Below the pieces are notes generated by a model. It did not search any database, was not told the DNA's origin, and was given only the letters and a program-made list of their open reading frames with translations. Positions 26,108 to 35,452 of a DNA stretch of 64,000 nt are shown in pieces. Both the position numbers and the translations under genes were made by a program. Each line of letters starts with the position of its first letter. Positions within the stretch are counted from its first letter, which is position 1. Location: positions 1 to 64,000 of the forward strand of contig JAPOXO010000062.1 of assembly GCA_026707045.1 (NCBI GenBank), in the 5' to 3' direction. The stretch is from Gammaproteobacteria bacterium (GTDB lineage Bacteria > Pseudomonadota > Gammaproteobacteria > Pseudomonadales > Azotimanducaceae).

Positions 26108-26758
26108 TTGAAGTTAGATTTTCACGAATACGAGCAGATAGAAATGATTGAACGATCTGATGCCTTCCGAATGGACCTGCTTCGTCGAAGAACTGTCCGC
26201 GACTTTGAGAGTCGCGAGGTTCCCTGCGACGTGATCGAGAATGCCCTCAAAACGGCTGCATCGGCACCAAGCGGCGCGAATCGACAACCATGGAGATTCG
26301 TGGTCGTCACAAATCAGGACGTGAAAAGGCAAATACGGGAAGCAGCAGAAGAGGAAGAGAGGGAGTTCTACGCCGGACGCGCTCCTGACGAATGGCTGGA
26401 AGCATTGCGTCCTTTAGGTACAGACGAACACAAGCCTTTCTTGACGGAAGCGCCTGTTTTGATAGCAATTTTTCTAGAACGTTACGGAATGAATGATCAA
26501 GGCACTCGGGTTAAGAACTACTACATGCCCGAATCTGTAGGAATCGCAACCGGGTTTCTTATCTGTGCATTGCATAACGCCGGATTAGCAACTCTGACTC
26601 ACACACCTAGTCCCATGGGTTTTCTGAACCAGGTATTAGGTCGTCCGACTCGCGAACGACCATTCTTGCTACTCGTCGTTGGCTACCCCAAGAAGAATGC
26701 TAGCGTGCCCGATATCGAGAAACTGCCATTCGAGAAAGTAGTCTCGTATAGCCAATGA
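26108..26758 (+). CDS. Iodotyrosine deiodinase-like flavoprotein (nitroreductase fold)
   Basis: This is an FMN-binding protein of the nitroreductase superfamily that resembles iodotyrosine deiodinase (IYD) more than ordinary nitroreductases. RRRTVRDF and SAPSGANRQPW form the FMN site. The lid shows EEEEREFYAGR, WLEALRP and TDEHKPFL. Aligning from memory with human IYD, the zwitterion-binding residues Glu157, Tyr161 and Lys182 correspond to Glu84, Tyr88 and Lys109 here. IYD enzymes reductively dehalogenate halotyrosines. The frame is open from a GTG at 26039, but TTG at 26108 has GGGGG six bases upstream. A TATAAA at 26025-26030 would also place the transcript start near 26037, favouring the TTG. 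Confidence 0.82.
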   Translation: MKLDFHEYEQIEMIERSDAFRMDLLRRRTVRDFESREVPCDVIENALKTAASAPSGANRQPWRFVVVTNQDVKRQIREAAEEEEREFYAGRAPDEWLEALRPLGTDEHKPFLTEAPVLIAIFLERYGMNDQGTRVKNYYMPESVGIATGFLICALHNAGLATLTHTPSPMGFLNQVLGRPTRERPFLLLVVGYPKKNASVPDIEKLPFEKVVSYSQ

Positions 26759-26792
26759 GCACAATCGAGAGATGCCTAGGGAGGCTCAGCAA

Positions 26793-28952
26793 CTACTGTA
26801 TTGAAGTTGATGCATCTGATTCTGTTAGCGCAAGTGGATTGTGCAGGTTAATGAAGTCGTTAAGGATGTGCCCCACTTCCACCAGCTCCCTGTCGGGCTG
26901 ATCTTGCTCTATCTTTCGGAGTTCTTCCAGCTTGTCGGGTAGTTCCTTGAGGCTCTCCATTGGACTCATTTCTCTCCCTATTAGTCGCGCATTCTGAACT
27001 TCGAGGGCCCATTGGTTGTCTTCTCTTCGCTCCTCTCGTCGCTTATCCAAGTTGAGTGAAATCTCATATTTTCGCTCGAAATCATTGTTGCGCTGTTCGT
27101 ACGCTCGCCAGAGCACGAAGTCCGGGTCCTCGCGCGTTCGTTCGACGTGCAACTGGGCGAGATCTTCGATATACGGAGACAAGTCGTCGATAACTCTGTA
27201 CTTCGGACCTTCTATCACATCCGTATCCAGCGCATTTTCGTGACGGCTTTCGCCACTTCTTGAGCGGTCCACTTTATTGGGAAACTCAATGTCTGGAGTC
27301 ACACCGTGTTGTTGCGTACTTCGGCCAGTAATACGATAGAACTTGTGCTGCGTAATCTTTAGCTTTCCTCGTCGGACTGGTACCAATTGTTGGACGGTTC
27401 CTTTTCCGAAGGATTGCTCTCCGACCACTAATCCTCGTCCATAGTCTTGAATTGCTGCAGCAAAAATCTCAGATGCAGAGGCCGACCCGTGATCCACGAG
27501 AACTGCAAGAGGTCCATCCCACGCAATTTCTGGATTGGTATCTCTGTAGACGTCAGCTCGACCGCGTGATGATTTGACGAGAACCGTAGGCCCCGTTGGA
27601 ATGAATAAGCCAGTAAGCGTTCGGGCCTCGTCCAAAGCACCTCCGCCATTTTGTCTAAGGTCAATAACTAGCCCATCGACGTTCTCAGCTCTTAGTTCGT
27701 TGATTAGCTTTCGGACATCGCGAGTAGCACTACGGTAGTCCCGTTCACCCCTTTGCTTTGCTCTCATATCCAAATACATCGATGGAATGTCAATAACCCC
27801 GATTCGCCTCTGCAGTTCTCCATCGTCGATGTCCAATACTCGTTTGCTCGCAGCCTGATCTTCGAGTTTCACGGTATCTCGCACAATGGCAACTACGCGT
27901 ATTTCTTCGTCTTCATTGGGCTGAAGAATTTCTGGTGTATCCGCGGCTGCCGCTTCGCTCTCCTCTTCATCCTTTTGGGGTTGGACGAGTTCCAAGTACA
28001 CCGTCGTTCCCTTTGGACCCTTTATGAGTTGGATCACATCTTCGAGTCTCCAACCCACAACGTTGGTCCTTGGTCCATCTGCTTCCTGTCCTACTGCGAG
28101 AATGAGATCCTTTTCCTTTATGTTTCCGTGCTGTTCGGCAGGACCCCCAGGAATGAGTCTGTAGATTTGGATGTACTCGTCGTCGTAATTCAATGCCGCT
28201 CCTATGCCTTGCAGAGAAAGTGACATTTGCACGTTGAAGTGGTCTTCTTGACTAACTGTTAGATATTCCGTATGCGGATCGAACCATCGAGTAAATGCAT
28301 TGATATAGGTTCCAAACGCGTCATCCGAATTGGTCTGCCGCTCTATACGTAAGCGTCTTTCGTAGAAACGAATTAACTCGTCAATAATCGCATCATTTTC
28401 CGGTTCTTCTCTTAGTTTTCCACGGATGATTCGGTCAACAAGTAATTGCTCCCATATCCGATCAGCATCGGCTTCGTCGACGGGCCACTCGACGTCCTTG
28501 CTCCGATCCAACATTGTGTCGTCAGTGTGAAGATCAAACGAATCAAATCCTTTTGACAATCGATCAAGGACCCATCTATAACGATCAACTTGACGTTCTT
28601 GTACCCGATTAAATATGTCGAATCCTATGTCGAGCTTGCCAAGCCGCAATGAATCATCGAGATGAAAGCGATGTTTTTCGAATTCATTGATATCGTCAGC
28701 TAACAAGAACATTCGACCTGAATCAAGAGACTCTAAGTAGTCGTCGAATATCTCAGATGACAGCTCGTCGTTGAGGCGTGTATTTTGGGTGAAATGGTTG
28801 AAGCGAACCTGATCTACAACCATCTTGGCCGTTCTTGGGTGATCCTCAACAGGTTGCAAGTCCGAACTGTAGCCTTTGGACCAAACGAAGACACCGAAGC
28901 TAAAAAAGGCGACAAGTAAAAGTGATTTCCAGCGGTAATTGGTTTTCTTCAT
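26793..28952 (-). CDS. prc: C-terminal processing protease Tsp/Prc
   Basis: This is a periplasmic S41-family serine protease that degrades tagged or misfolded proteins and trims substrates such as peptidoglycan enzymes. From the ATG of MKKTNYRWKSLLL (preceded by GAGGA) it has about 719 residues. It has a signal anchor, a long N-terminal helical domain, a PDZ domain (GIGAALNYDDEYIQI and GGPAEQHGNIKE region), the catalytic S41 core with Ser in HGSASASEIF and Lys in SFGKGTVQQ, and the C-terminal Tsp domain. The open frame extends upstream to 29063 but lacks a signal there. It converges with the deiodinase-like gene and follows lepB. Confidence 0.93.
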   Translation of the reverse strand: MKKTNYRWKSLLLVAFFSFGVFVWSKGYSSDLQPVEDHPRTAKMVVDQVRFNHFTQNTRLNDELSSEIFDDYLESLDSGRMFLLADDINEFEKHRFHLDDSLRLGKLDIGFDIFNRVQERQVDRYRWVLDRLSKGFDSFDLHTDDTMLDRSKDVEWPVDEADADRIWEQLLVDRIIRGKLREEPENDAIIDELIRFYERRLRIERQTNSDDAFGTYINAFTRWFDPHTEYLTVSQEDHFNVQMSLSLQGIGAALNYDDEYIQIYRLIPGGPAEQHGNIKEKDLILAVGQEADGPRTNVVGWRLEDVIQLIKGPKGTTVYLELVQPQKDEEESEAAAADTPEILQPNEDEEIRVVAIVRDTVKLEDQAASKRVLDIDDGELQRRIGVIDIPSMYLDMRAKQRGERDYRSATRDVRKLINELRAENVDGLVIDLRQNGGGALDEARTLTGLFIPTGPTVLVKSSRGRADVYRDTNPEIAWDGPLAVLVDHGSASASEIFAAAIQDYGRGLVVGEQSFGKGTVQQLVPVRRGKLKITQHKFYRITGRSTQQHGVTPDIEFPNKVDRSRSGESRHENALDTDVIEGPKYRVIDDLSPYIEDLAQLHVERTREDPDFVLWRAYEQRNNDFERKYEISLNLDKRREERREDNQWALEVQNARLIGREMSPMESLKELPDKLEELRKIEQDQPDRELVEVGHILNDFINLHNPLALTESDASTSIQ

Positions 28953-29182
28953 GTGTCTTCCTCTTAGCATGTGTCTGCTAGCTGCTCGTTTCTGTATTCG
29001 AATTCGCTTTTCGCGAGCATTGATTCCATTGCAAAGCGCTTGATTGACGTTCATGTTACACAATGCTCCAATGCGATTAGAAGTTCTCAGCTATCTCATT
29101 TACAGACTTCCCGCAACCGACACAGTTCCTTGCAACGCAAAGATCGAATGCGCGAGCCAGCTCAAACGTTCGATCCTGTAAA

Positions 29183-29905
29183 TTAAAGCAATTCTTTGAA
29201 AAAACGACGAGGTCTGGGTACAAAATATCGATCTAAGTCGAGTGAGAACGCAACTGTGTGCGCTCGTCCAATGACTCTCCTCCGCTCGATGAATCCAATG
29301 GCTCGGGAATCGCTACTTCTGTCTCGATTATCTCCCATCATAAAGTAGGTTCCGTCTGGCACCGTGTAGGGACCAAAACTCCAGGACGCATGATCGGGTA
29401 GCCGACGCTTAGCCCACATTACCACTCTTCTGTCTCCGAGCAGCTCTTCGTACATGAAGTGGTAATCGTTCCGATTGTGCAAAGGAATGGTTGAAACTTC
29501 CTCCGACGTGAGTGGATAGTATTCGGCTGAAATGCCATTTATTATCAAACGATTTCGCACTAACTGAACTGTATCTCCAGGAACGGCAACGACCCGTTTT
29601 ATCAGCAGGTCTCTTGACTTCGGGCTGGGAAAAGTCACGATGTCTCCCCTTGCAGGATGTTCCCAACGAGCAATTCGCCTGAGAGTGAATGGCCATCGGA
29701 CATCGTAGGCGATCTTGTCCACAACGAGTCGATCGCCTTCCAAAATGCCAGGTTCCATACTTCCTGAGGGAACGTGATTCCAATCTGCAATGGCCGATCG
29801 AAAGATCAGCATGAGAATCACGAATATGAAAAACGCACGCCAGTCTCGCCAAAAAGACTTGAGCCACGTTTTCCAATTCCTTGAAGACTTGCTTTGTTTT
29901 GGCAT
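29183..29905 (-). CDS. lepB: Signal peptidase I
   Basis: This inner-membrane protease removes signal peptides from secreted proteins. The 240-residue protein has one N-terminal membrane helix (about 22-40), the nucleophile Ser49 in PSGSMEPG and the general base Lys103 in LLIKRVVAVPGD. Box E appears as MMGDNRDRSSDSR. It has a single anchor rather than the two of E. coli LepB and a shorter periplasmic insert. It is on the same strand as prc and DUF1244 but is not next to lepA/rnc, the common arrangement. Confidence 0.93.
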   Translation of the reverse strand: MPKQSKSSRNWKTWLKSFWRDWRAFFIFVILMLIFRSAIADWNHVPSGSMEPGILEGDRLVVDKIAYDVRWPFTLRRIARWEHPARGDIVTFPSPKSRDLLIKRVVAVPGDTVQLVRNRLIINGISAEYYPLTSEEVSTIPLHNRNDYHFMYEELLGDRRVVMWAKRRLPDHASWSFGPYTVPDGTYFMMGDNRDRSSDSRAIGFIERRRVIGRAHTVAFSLDLDRYFVPRPRRFFKELL

Positions 29906-29957
29906 TAAATCTGAGCAGTGTGAGGGTAGCTAGAGCGTGAAATCGCCTTCCAGTTCC

Positions 29958-30260
29958 TTAGTCGCGCGAAGCCTTTTCAAACCTTTCAAGTTGATCCGAC
30001 GAAGCTTCTTTCTGGTGCCGAGTTTTCCATTCCGAATATGGCATTCCATACACCATTTGACGAGCATCTTCGTAGGGGATTTCAACTCCTGTTTCATCAG
30101 CGGCAGCCACATACCACTTGGACAAACAGTTGCGACAGAATCCAGCCAGATTCATAAGATCGATGTTTTGAACGTCTGGGTGTTCACGCAAGTGCTGTAC
30201 TAACCGGCGAAATACTGCAGCCTCAAGAGCATCGTTCGATCGCTGGCTTTCGTCTACCAT
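29958..30260 (-). CDS. DUF1244 family protein
   Basis: This small (about 100 residues) helical protein matches the DUF1244 family, common in Proteobacteria. Conserved blocks are VQNIDLMNLAGFCRNCL with two cysteines, KWYVAAADE and the MVYGMPYSEWKTRHQ stretch. The start is the ATG at 30258-30260, which has GAGGGG five bases upstream; a TTG four codons earlier is less likely. No function is established in my knowledge; the CRNC pair could bind metal. Confidence 0.88.
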   Translation of the reverse strand: MVDESQRSNDALEAAVFRRLVQHLREHPDVQNIDLMNLAGFCRNCLSKWYVAAADETGVEIPYEDARQMVYGMPYSEWKTRHQKEASSDQLERFEKASRD

Positions 30261-30345
30261 GAGTCCCCTCAATTGGGCCGGGTATAGAGGAGCAAGATGG
30301 TAGCAAATCTGTTCGGCTTGCAGACTATTTAAGAGGAAATCGCAA

Positions 30346-31128
30346 ATGGAATTAGTTTTCAGTTACGAGGTAATTTCGGGATTTCTGACTTTGACTGTTC
30401 TTGAAGTGGTATTGGGAATCGACAATATTGTTTTTATCTCGATACTTACTAACAAGCTGCCCGAACGACAGCGCAACATAGGTCGGGTCATCGGTTTGAG
30501 CGCGGCAATGATTGCTCGAGTTCTTCTTCTGCTTTCCCTTAGCTGGATGATGGGATTGACAGCGCCGTGGTTCGAAATAGCAGGACATGCGTTCAGTGGA
30601 CGGGATGTAATTTTGCTCGTCGGAGGATTGTTCCTAATATTCAAAGGTGTCCGCGAAATCAACAATTCACTTGAAATCGTCGACACTAACAATACCAAGA
30701 GCTCCAAATCTGCGACTTTTGCTAGTGTCATCGTTCAAGTTGCACTAGTGGACATTGTCTTTTCGATTGATTCGGTGATTACTGCCGTGGGACTAGTTGA
30801 ATACGTTGGAGTTGCAATCGCTGCCATCGTAATCGCAATTTTGGTCATGATGTTCGCCGCAGCACCGATTAGTAAATTCATTGACTCGAATCCACCGGTC
30901 AAAATGCTCGCCCTATGTTTCATCGTGCTGATTGGGGCGGTTTTGGTCATCGAAGGTTGGGGCGCACATGTTCCCAAGGGTTACATATACGTCACGATGG
31001 CGTTCTCGTTCGGAGTACAGATGTTGAATATGTTCCTCAGTCCGAGAGCTAAAGTTCCTCTTCGCAAGGCGCAATTAGGCGATCTGTATTACTCGGCTGT
31101 CCCAAGAGAATCGACGCAGGAGACTTAG
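30346..31128 (+). CDS. TerC-family integral membrane protein
   Basis: This 260-residue, seven-helix membrane protein belongs to the TerC/Alx/YgdQ family, linked in other bacteria to tellurite resistance and manganese export. Acidic intramembrane motifs typical of the family are present: LEVVLGIDNIVFISIL in helix 1-2 and VDIVFSIDSVITAVG in the middle, each with a conserved Asp. The N-terminal half and C-terminal half are related repeats. AGAGGAAA upstream of the ATG is a good ribosome binding site. Mn2+ export is an inference from the Alx/TerC group. Confidence 0.9.
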   Translation: MELVFSYEVISGFLTLTVLEVVLGIDNIVFISILTNKLPERQRNIGRVIGLSAAMIARVLLLLSLSWMMGLTAPWFEIAGHAFSGRDVILLVGGLFLIFKGVREINNSLEIVDTNNTKSSKSATFASVIVQVALVDIVFSIDSVITAVGLVEYVGVAIAAIVIAILVMMFAAAPISKFIDSNPPVKMLALCFIVLIGAVLVIEGWGAHVPKGYIYVTMAFSFGVQMLNMFLSPRAKVPLRKAQLGDLYYSAVPRESTQET

Positions 31129-31206
31129 CTCGTCCCGAGAGACTATCGACTTGGAGCGGACTCCAGTGGCTCACTTAGCGCGTGACCATTCCAACGCGAT
31201 TCGATG

Positions 31207-31992
31207 TTACCTTGAGTTTGGTTGCGGTCGTTCGTCTCTCAGGAAGACTAGATCGTTCTTAGTCGAACGATCGGGTGAGAAGTAATATCCTTCGAGATCA
31301 AACGCCTTGATCTCCTTCCTCGTGCTCGCGCGACTGAGAACCAGATGCCGTGCCATCAATCCTCTTGCACGCTTTCCAAAATAGCTCATAAATCTGTAGT
31401 CGTCCCTGTGTTTTTGGAGAAATCGACAGTTGACAACTGGGTAGTTGATTCGTCTCTGATTTGCCTCTGGAAAGTATTCGCTAGATGCGCAGTTAACCAA
31501 AATCGGATTGCTTCCATCCTTCAGTTCCGAATTCAGTTGGTCAGTAATCGTCGAACTCCAAAAATCGTACAAGTCACTGGACCCGTTCATCTTAAGAGCG
31601 GTTCCCATTTCCAGTCTATAGGGATGAATTAGATCTAACGGGCGCAGAACTCCATATAGCCCTGACAGAATGCGCAGTCTTCGTTGAGCCGATGTGAGGT
31701 CGCGTTCCGAGAACTCACGAGCACCCAGACCTAGATATACGTCTCCGCGAAACGCTAGGGCAGCCGGACGTCCACCTATGGGATTCAGCTGCCACTGGGC
31801 GTAACGTTCCGCATTCAGTTCACCCAATTCTCCACTGATATTCATCAGTTTGGAGATTCTCTTGGCATCAAGTTGTCGGAGTTCTCCAATGAGTGCCTGT
31901 GCTTGATCCAGAAACATCGGCTCCGAGCGCTTTCTCGTAGCTACCTTGGTCTTAAAGTCCAAGTTCTTTGATGGGGATAGCAGTACGAGCAT
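31207..31992 (-). CDS. yaaA: Peroxide stress protein YaaA
   Basis: This 261-residue member of the YaaA/DUF328 family limits intracellular iron during hydrogen peroxide stress in E. coli. Characteristic segments are the N-terminus MLVLLSPSKNLDF, NAERYAQW, FRGDVYLGL, LSGLYGVLRPLDLI, PYRLEMGT, NCASSEYF and FFGKRARG-like SYFGKRARGLMAR. It is full length and starts at ATG. It converges with the TerC-family gene, which may also handle metals, but there is no shared transcript. Confidence 0.93.
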   Translation of the reverse strand: MLVLLSPSKNLDFKTKVATRKRSEPMFLDQAQALIGELRQLDAKRISKLMNISGELGELNAERYAQWQLNPIGGRPAALAFRGDVYLGLGAREFSERDLTSAQRRLRILSGLYGVLRPLDLIHPYRLEMGTALKMNGSSDLYDFWSSTITDQLNSELKDGSNPILVNCASSEYFPEANQRRINYPVVNCRFLQKHRDDYRFMSYFGKRARGLMARHLVLSRASTRKEIKAFDLEGYYFSPDRSTKNDLVFLRDERPQPNSR

Positions 31993-32103
31993 TTGTTTCT
32001 ACGTCCGTTATGCATTGCCAAACCGCCTAAATTGTAGGACAGAAGGAACTTAGGGTCACAAAAGCGTGATTGGTTTTCCAAATATGCAAGTAGTTCATCG
32101 AAA

Positions 32104-32919
32104 ATGTCAATTCTTTGGACAAGCTGCCAAAGAGCACCACAGCCACACACACTATCATTAGTTCACGGATGTTTGCGTGAAGTACTGTCGACAAAAGCTG
32201 TGCAATCTCGAGGTAGAACTTGGATCGGTCGCATGCGCAGCCGTAACGAAGATGTGTTCATGCTCCGTCCTGAGTTTGGATTTCTCGCGGTTGCCGATGG
32301 CATGGGAGGTACATCCGCGGGACACATCGCAGCACGAATTGCCGTGGACGAAGTAGCAGAACACCTACTCGAGATCAGCAAGAAACGTGACATCGATTCC
32401 AATGACATCGTCGAAGCTATAACAGGTGCCAACTTATTGGTCCACGAGCGAGGTCAAATCTACACGGACTTTCAAGGGATGGGGACAACCCTTGTTTCGA
32501 TTGTAGTAAGCGGCTACAAGGCGACTCTTGGACATGTCGGAGACTCTAGAGCATACCTGCTGCGAAAGAAAGAACTTTCTCGCATAACCCGCGATCACTC
32601 AGTCGTTCAAGAACTTGTGGATAGGGGTGAGCTCACTTCGGAACAAGCTCGAGTTGCGCATAATCGGAACATCGTGACTCGTTGCATTGGTCCCTTTGCT
32701 CATGTCGAACCAGAAATCACGGTCCAGGAACTTCAACCCGGCGACGTTGTCATGATGTGTACCGACGGTGTCTCTGACTTTATTTCAGATGAGGAAATAT
32801 GCGAAATCATGGATGCCCATTCGCACAGTCTTCCAAATTTACTGGGTAGTCTGATTGAAACCGCAGATAAGCACGGCAGTACCGACAACATCACAGCTGT
32901 AGTGGCAAAATTTCAATAA
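32104..32919 (+). CDS. PP2C-type serine/threonine protein phosphatase
   Basis: This Mn/Mg-dependent Ser/Thr phosphatase is of the bacterial Stp1/PrpC type. It shows RMRSRNEDVF, VADGMGGTSAG, GHVGDSRAYLL, TRDHS and MCTDGVSDFI, which contribute the metal-binding aspartates. The first 23 codons from ATG 32104 are not conserved in the family and lack a ribosome binding site. A TTG at 32173 with GGA just upstream would give the usual length of about 248 residues. No partner kinase is in the window. Its TAA stop shares its last base with the ATG of bolA, so the two are coupled. Confidence 0.9.
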   Translation: MSILWTSCQRAPQPHTLSLVHGCLREVLSTKAVQSRGRTWIGRMRSRNEDVFMLRPEFGFLAVADGMGGTSAGHIAARIAVDEVAEHLLEISKKRDIDSNDIVEAITGANLLVHERGQIYTDFQGMGTTLVSIVVSGYKATLGHVGDSRAYLLRKKELSRITRDHSVVQELVDRGELTSEQARVAHNRNIVTRCIGPFAHVEPEITVQELQPGDVVMMCTDGVSDFISDEEICEIMDAHSHSLPNLLGSLIETADKHGSTDNITAVVAKFQ

Positions 32920-33233
32920 TGTCCGTTCAACTGACAATCGAAACCAAGCTCGCGTCACTTGACCCGAGCCACATGGAGGTCGTAAATGAGAGCAACAACC
33001 ACAGCGTACCTCCAGGTTCCGAGTCACACTTCAAGGTTGTCCTGGTGTCTTCTAAATTTGAAGGTATGCGGTTGATTCAACGGCACCGTGTCGTCCACGA
33101 ATTGTTGGCAGAAGAACTGGAGGGATCCGTGCACGCATTGGCACTCCATTTGTATACGGATTCGGACTGGACAAAGAGATTCGGAAATGCGCCAAAATCC
33201 CCTCCATGCCTCGGTGGCTCAAAAGTAGGATAG
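32919..33233 (+). CDS. bolA: BolA family protein
   Basis: This 104-residue protein has the BolA alpha/beta fold. IETKLASL starts the first helix. The family block VVNESNNHSVPPGSESHFKV contains the conserved His used, with monothiol glutaredoxins, to ligate a [2Fe-2S] cluster, and is followed by FEGMRLIQRHR and VHALALHLYT. It acts in iron-sulfur trafficking and stress response. Its ATG overlaps the TAA of the phosphatase gene by one base, and trhO begins 15 bases after its stop. Confidence 0.92.
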   Translation: MSVQLTIETKLASLDPSHMEVVNESNNHSVPPGSESHFKVVLVSSKFEGMRLIQRHRVVHELLAEELEGSVHALALHLYTDSDWTKRFGNAPKSPPCLGGSKVG

Positions 33234-33248
33234 GTTAGGAACGATTCG

Positions 33249-34178
33249 ATGTTCATTGCCTCCTTCTACAAGTTTGTGCGTCTCAACAGATTGGAAGCGC
33301 TTCGAAACACCATAGTCAAAACGTGTATCGAGCACGATGTGAACGGAACCATCCTCGTAGCTAAGGAAGGCATCAACGCATCTATGAGCGCTCAGGGGGC
33401 AGAAAAGCTTGAACGGTGCATTGAGGAAGTTCGTCTTTTACTCAACTTGGCCGAAGTACATGTGAACTGGTCAAGGTCCGGGTCTACAGGCATTGTGTTT
33501 GACCGACTCCAAGTGCGCATTCGCGACGAGATCGTTGCGTTCGGCGCGAAGTTCAACTTTGAAAAGCCAGAGATGATTCGAGCAGATAGCGAGACGTGGA
33601 CCAGGATGCTTGAGGATCCAGAATTTCTCATTTTGGATGTACGAAACGAGTATGAGTTCGGACTTGGGAATTTTGTTCGGTCCTCTAGTCCAAAGACTCA
33701 TTCGTTCAGACAGTTCAGCAAATGGGTGGAGAGGAACGAGTTAGAGTTGCGCAAACAACCGGTCGGTATCTATTGCACCGGCGGAATCCGTTGTGAAAAA
33801 GCTGCACAATTCCTCGGTGACAGGGGAATCGACAACGTGACTCAATTGGATGGTGGAATTTTGAGATATTTTGAGTCCAAACCAGATTCGCCTTTATGGA
33901 GAGGCGAGTGTTTTGTGTTCGATAAGCGTGTCTCCCTATCGACAGACCTGACTGAGGGTACAGCTACACAGTGCCATGCTTGTCGACACCCGGTCACTCA
34001 GGAAGAGCGAAACTCTACCAGCTACGAAGAAGGGATTAGCTGCCCTCGATGTTGGAGTGAGCTCACCGAAAAACGACGTTCTGGATTGCGCGAACGAGCA
34101 AGACAGATCAAACTCGCCAGGGGAAAGAACCAATACCATGTTGGCACCAGGGCGCAACGCGTTCAAGTAGAGATGTAG
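33249..34178 (+). CDS. trhO: tRNA uridine(34) hydroxylase, rhodanese family
   Basis: TrhO (YceA) introduces the 5-hydroxyl on U34 of some tRNAs. The 309-residue protein has an N-terminal acylphosphatase-like domain (about 1-95), a rhodanese domain (about 110-215) with the active-site loop YCTGGIRCEKA, and a C-terminal tail with two CxxC pairs (QCHACRHP and SCPRCW) likely to bind zinc. The next gene but one is another tRNA U/C34-region modification gene (ttcA), so the two may be a functional neighbourhood. Confidence 0.92.
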   Translation: MFIASFYKFVRLNRLEALRNTIVKTCIEHDVNGTILVAKEGINASMSAQGAEKLERCIEEVRLLLNLAEVHVNWSRSGSTGIVFDRLQVRIRDEIVAFGAKFNFEKPEMIRADSETWTRMLEDPEFLILDVRNEYEFGLGNFVRSSSPKTHSFRQFSKWVERNELELRKQPVGIYCTGGIRCEKAAQFLGDRGIDNVTQLDGGILRYFESKPDSPLWRGECFVFDKRVSLSTDLTEGTATQCHACRHPVTQEERNSTSYEEGISCPRCWSELTEKRRSGLRERARQIKLARGKNQYHVGTRAQRVQVEM

Positions 34179-34304
34179 TAGATACTCGCCATTCTCTAGA
34201 ACGACATCGTACCGCGAAATCTCGTCTTTACCTTTTGAGGTTACACGGCAGCAATTGATATTTCACTCACATGCTGCAGACCTAGATTAGAGGGAATTAA
34301 GCTA

Positions 34305-35186
34305 ATGCTCCAATCAAGTTCAGTCGTGAAGGTCATTCCCGAACGAATTGAGTCCGAGTCACTAAGTGATAGAGTCCACATCAACAAGATCTCCAAAAAA
34401 CTTCGAAGGCTTGTCGGGAAAGCAATCGCTGACTATCAAATGATCAAAGATGGCGACCGAATCATGGTTTGCGTTTCAGGCGGAAAAGACTCATTCACGC
34501 TACTTGAGACTCTCATTTCACTACGCCGAAACGCACCCGTGGACTTCTCACTAGTTGCTGTAAACCTTGATCAGGGACATCCTGGATTTCCTAAAACAGT
34601 ACTTCCGAAGTACTTTAAAGAGAAAAACGTAGAGTTCGAGATCATTGAAGAAGACACCTACTCGATTACTCAGCAACTAACTCCCAAAGGAAAGATTCAG
34701 TGTCCAATCTGTTCAAGACTGAGACGTGGAATTCTGTACACGTGTGCACAAAAAATGGGTGTATCAAAAATTGCACTGGGCCATCACATGGACGATGTGG
34801 TTGAAACTCTGTTTCTGAACATGTTCTACGGCGGTACGATGAAGTCTATGCCTCCTTTCCTCATTTCAGATGATGGGCGCAACCAAGTGATCCGACCTCT
34901 TTACTACGTTCGAGAATCTCTAATCAAACAGTACTCCACGCTAATCGAGCATCCCATCATCCCATGCAATCTTTGTGGAAATCAGGAGCAGCTCCAACGG
35001 CGCGCTGTCAAGAAAATGATTCAGTCCTGGGATACTTCGAATCCCGGACGTGTAGAAAGCATCGCTCGTGCAATACGCAACGTCAAACCATCCCACTTGG
35101 GAGATACCGGACTTTACAAATTTGGAAAAGGTCGATCCAGCGCTGACCAGACCCAAATCCAAACATCTACGTTGTTATCGGACTGA
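34305..35186 (+). CDS. ttcA: tRNA 2-thiocytidine(32) synthetase
   Basis: TtcA makes 2-thiocytidine at position 32 of tRNA using ATP and a [4Fe-4S] cluster. The 293-residue protein shows the PP-loop SGGKDS at 58-63, the cluster cysteines Cys133 and Cys136 in QCPICSRLRRG, and a further CNLC pair at 221-224. GHHMDDVVETLFLNMFYGG is the family-defining stretch. The gene has its own upstream region of about 126 bases and a short gap of five bases to the yheU homolog, which is likely co-transcribed. Confidence 0.95.
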   Translation: MLQSSSVVKVIPERIESESLSDRVHINKISKKLRRLVGKAIADYQMIKDGDRIMVCVSGGKDSFTLLETLISLRRNAPVDFSLVAVNLDQGHPGFPKTVLPKYFKEKNVEFEIIEEDTYSITQQLTPKGKIQCPICSRLRRGILYTCAQKMGVSKIALGHHMDDVVETLFLNMFYGGTMKSMPPFLISDDGRNQVIRPLYYVRESLIKQYSTLIEHPIIPCNLCGNQEQLQRRAVKKMIQSWDTSNPGRVESIARAIRNVKPSHLGDTGLYKFGKGRSSADQTQIQTSTLLSD

Positions 35187-35191
35187 GCGCT

Positions 35192-35452
35192 GTGATTGAG
35201 ATTCCTTATGGAGAATTGTCCGACCTTGCTCTCTTGAACTTGATCGATGAATTCATCACTCGAGACAGTTCAGTAACCGATGGAACTCTCGAACAAAAAC
35301 GAGAACAAATCCTCACTCTACTTAAGAGCGGCAAGGCGTACATCACCTACGATACCGATTCGGCGTCTGCTCATATCTGGACATCCGAGGAACTTCGTCG
35401 CATGTCGACGAGAAGCCGAGAATGCGAGCCGAGAAACTCCCAAACTCATTGA
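35192..35452 (+). CDS. yheU: UPF0270 (YheU) family protein
   Basis: This 86-residue member of a gammaproteobacterial family is recognisable by IPYGELSDLALLNLIDEF, TRDSS and TLEQKREQIL, which match the E. coli YheU pattern IPWxxLxxxTLxNLIExFV. Function unknown. Start is GTG at 35192, five bases after ttcA. Its 3' end overlaps the ccmA start by 31 bases in another frame. Confidence 0.85.
   Translation: MIEIPYGELSDLALLNLIDEFITRDSSVTDGTLEQKREQILTLLKSGKAYITYDTDSASAHIWTSEELRRMSTRSRECEPRNSQTH

Noticed and set aside
27753-28223. 156-codon plus-strand frame inside prc
   Set aside because: It is fully antisense to the conserved PDZ/S41 region of the protease and is a shadow of its codon pattern.
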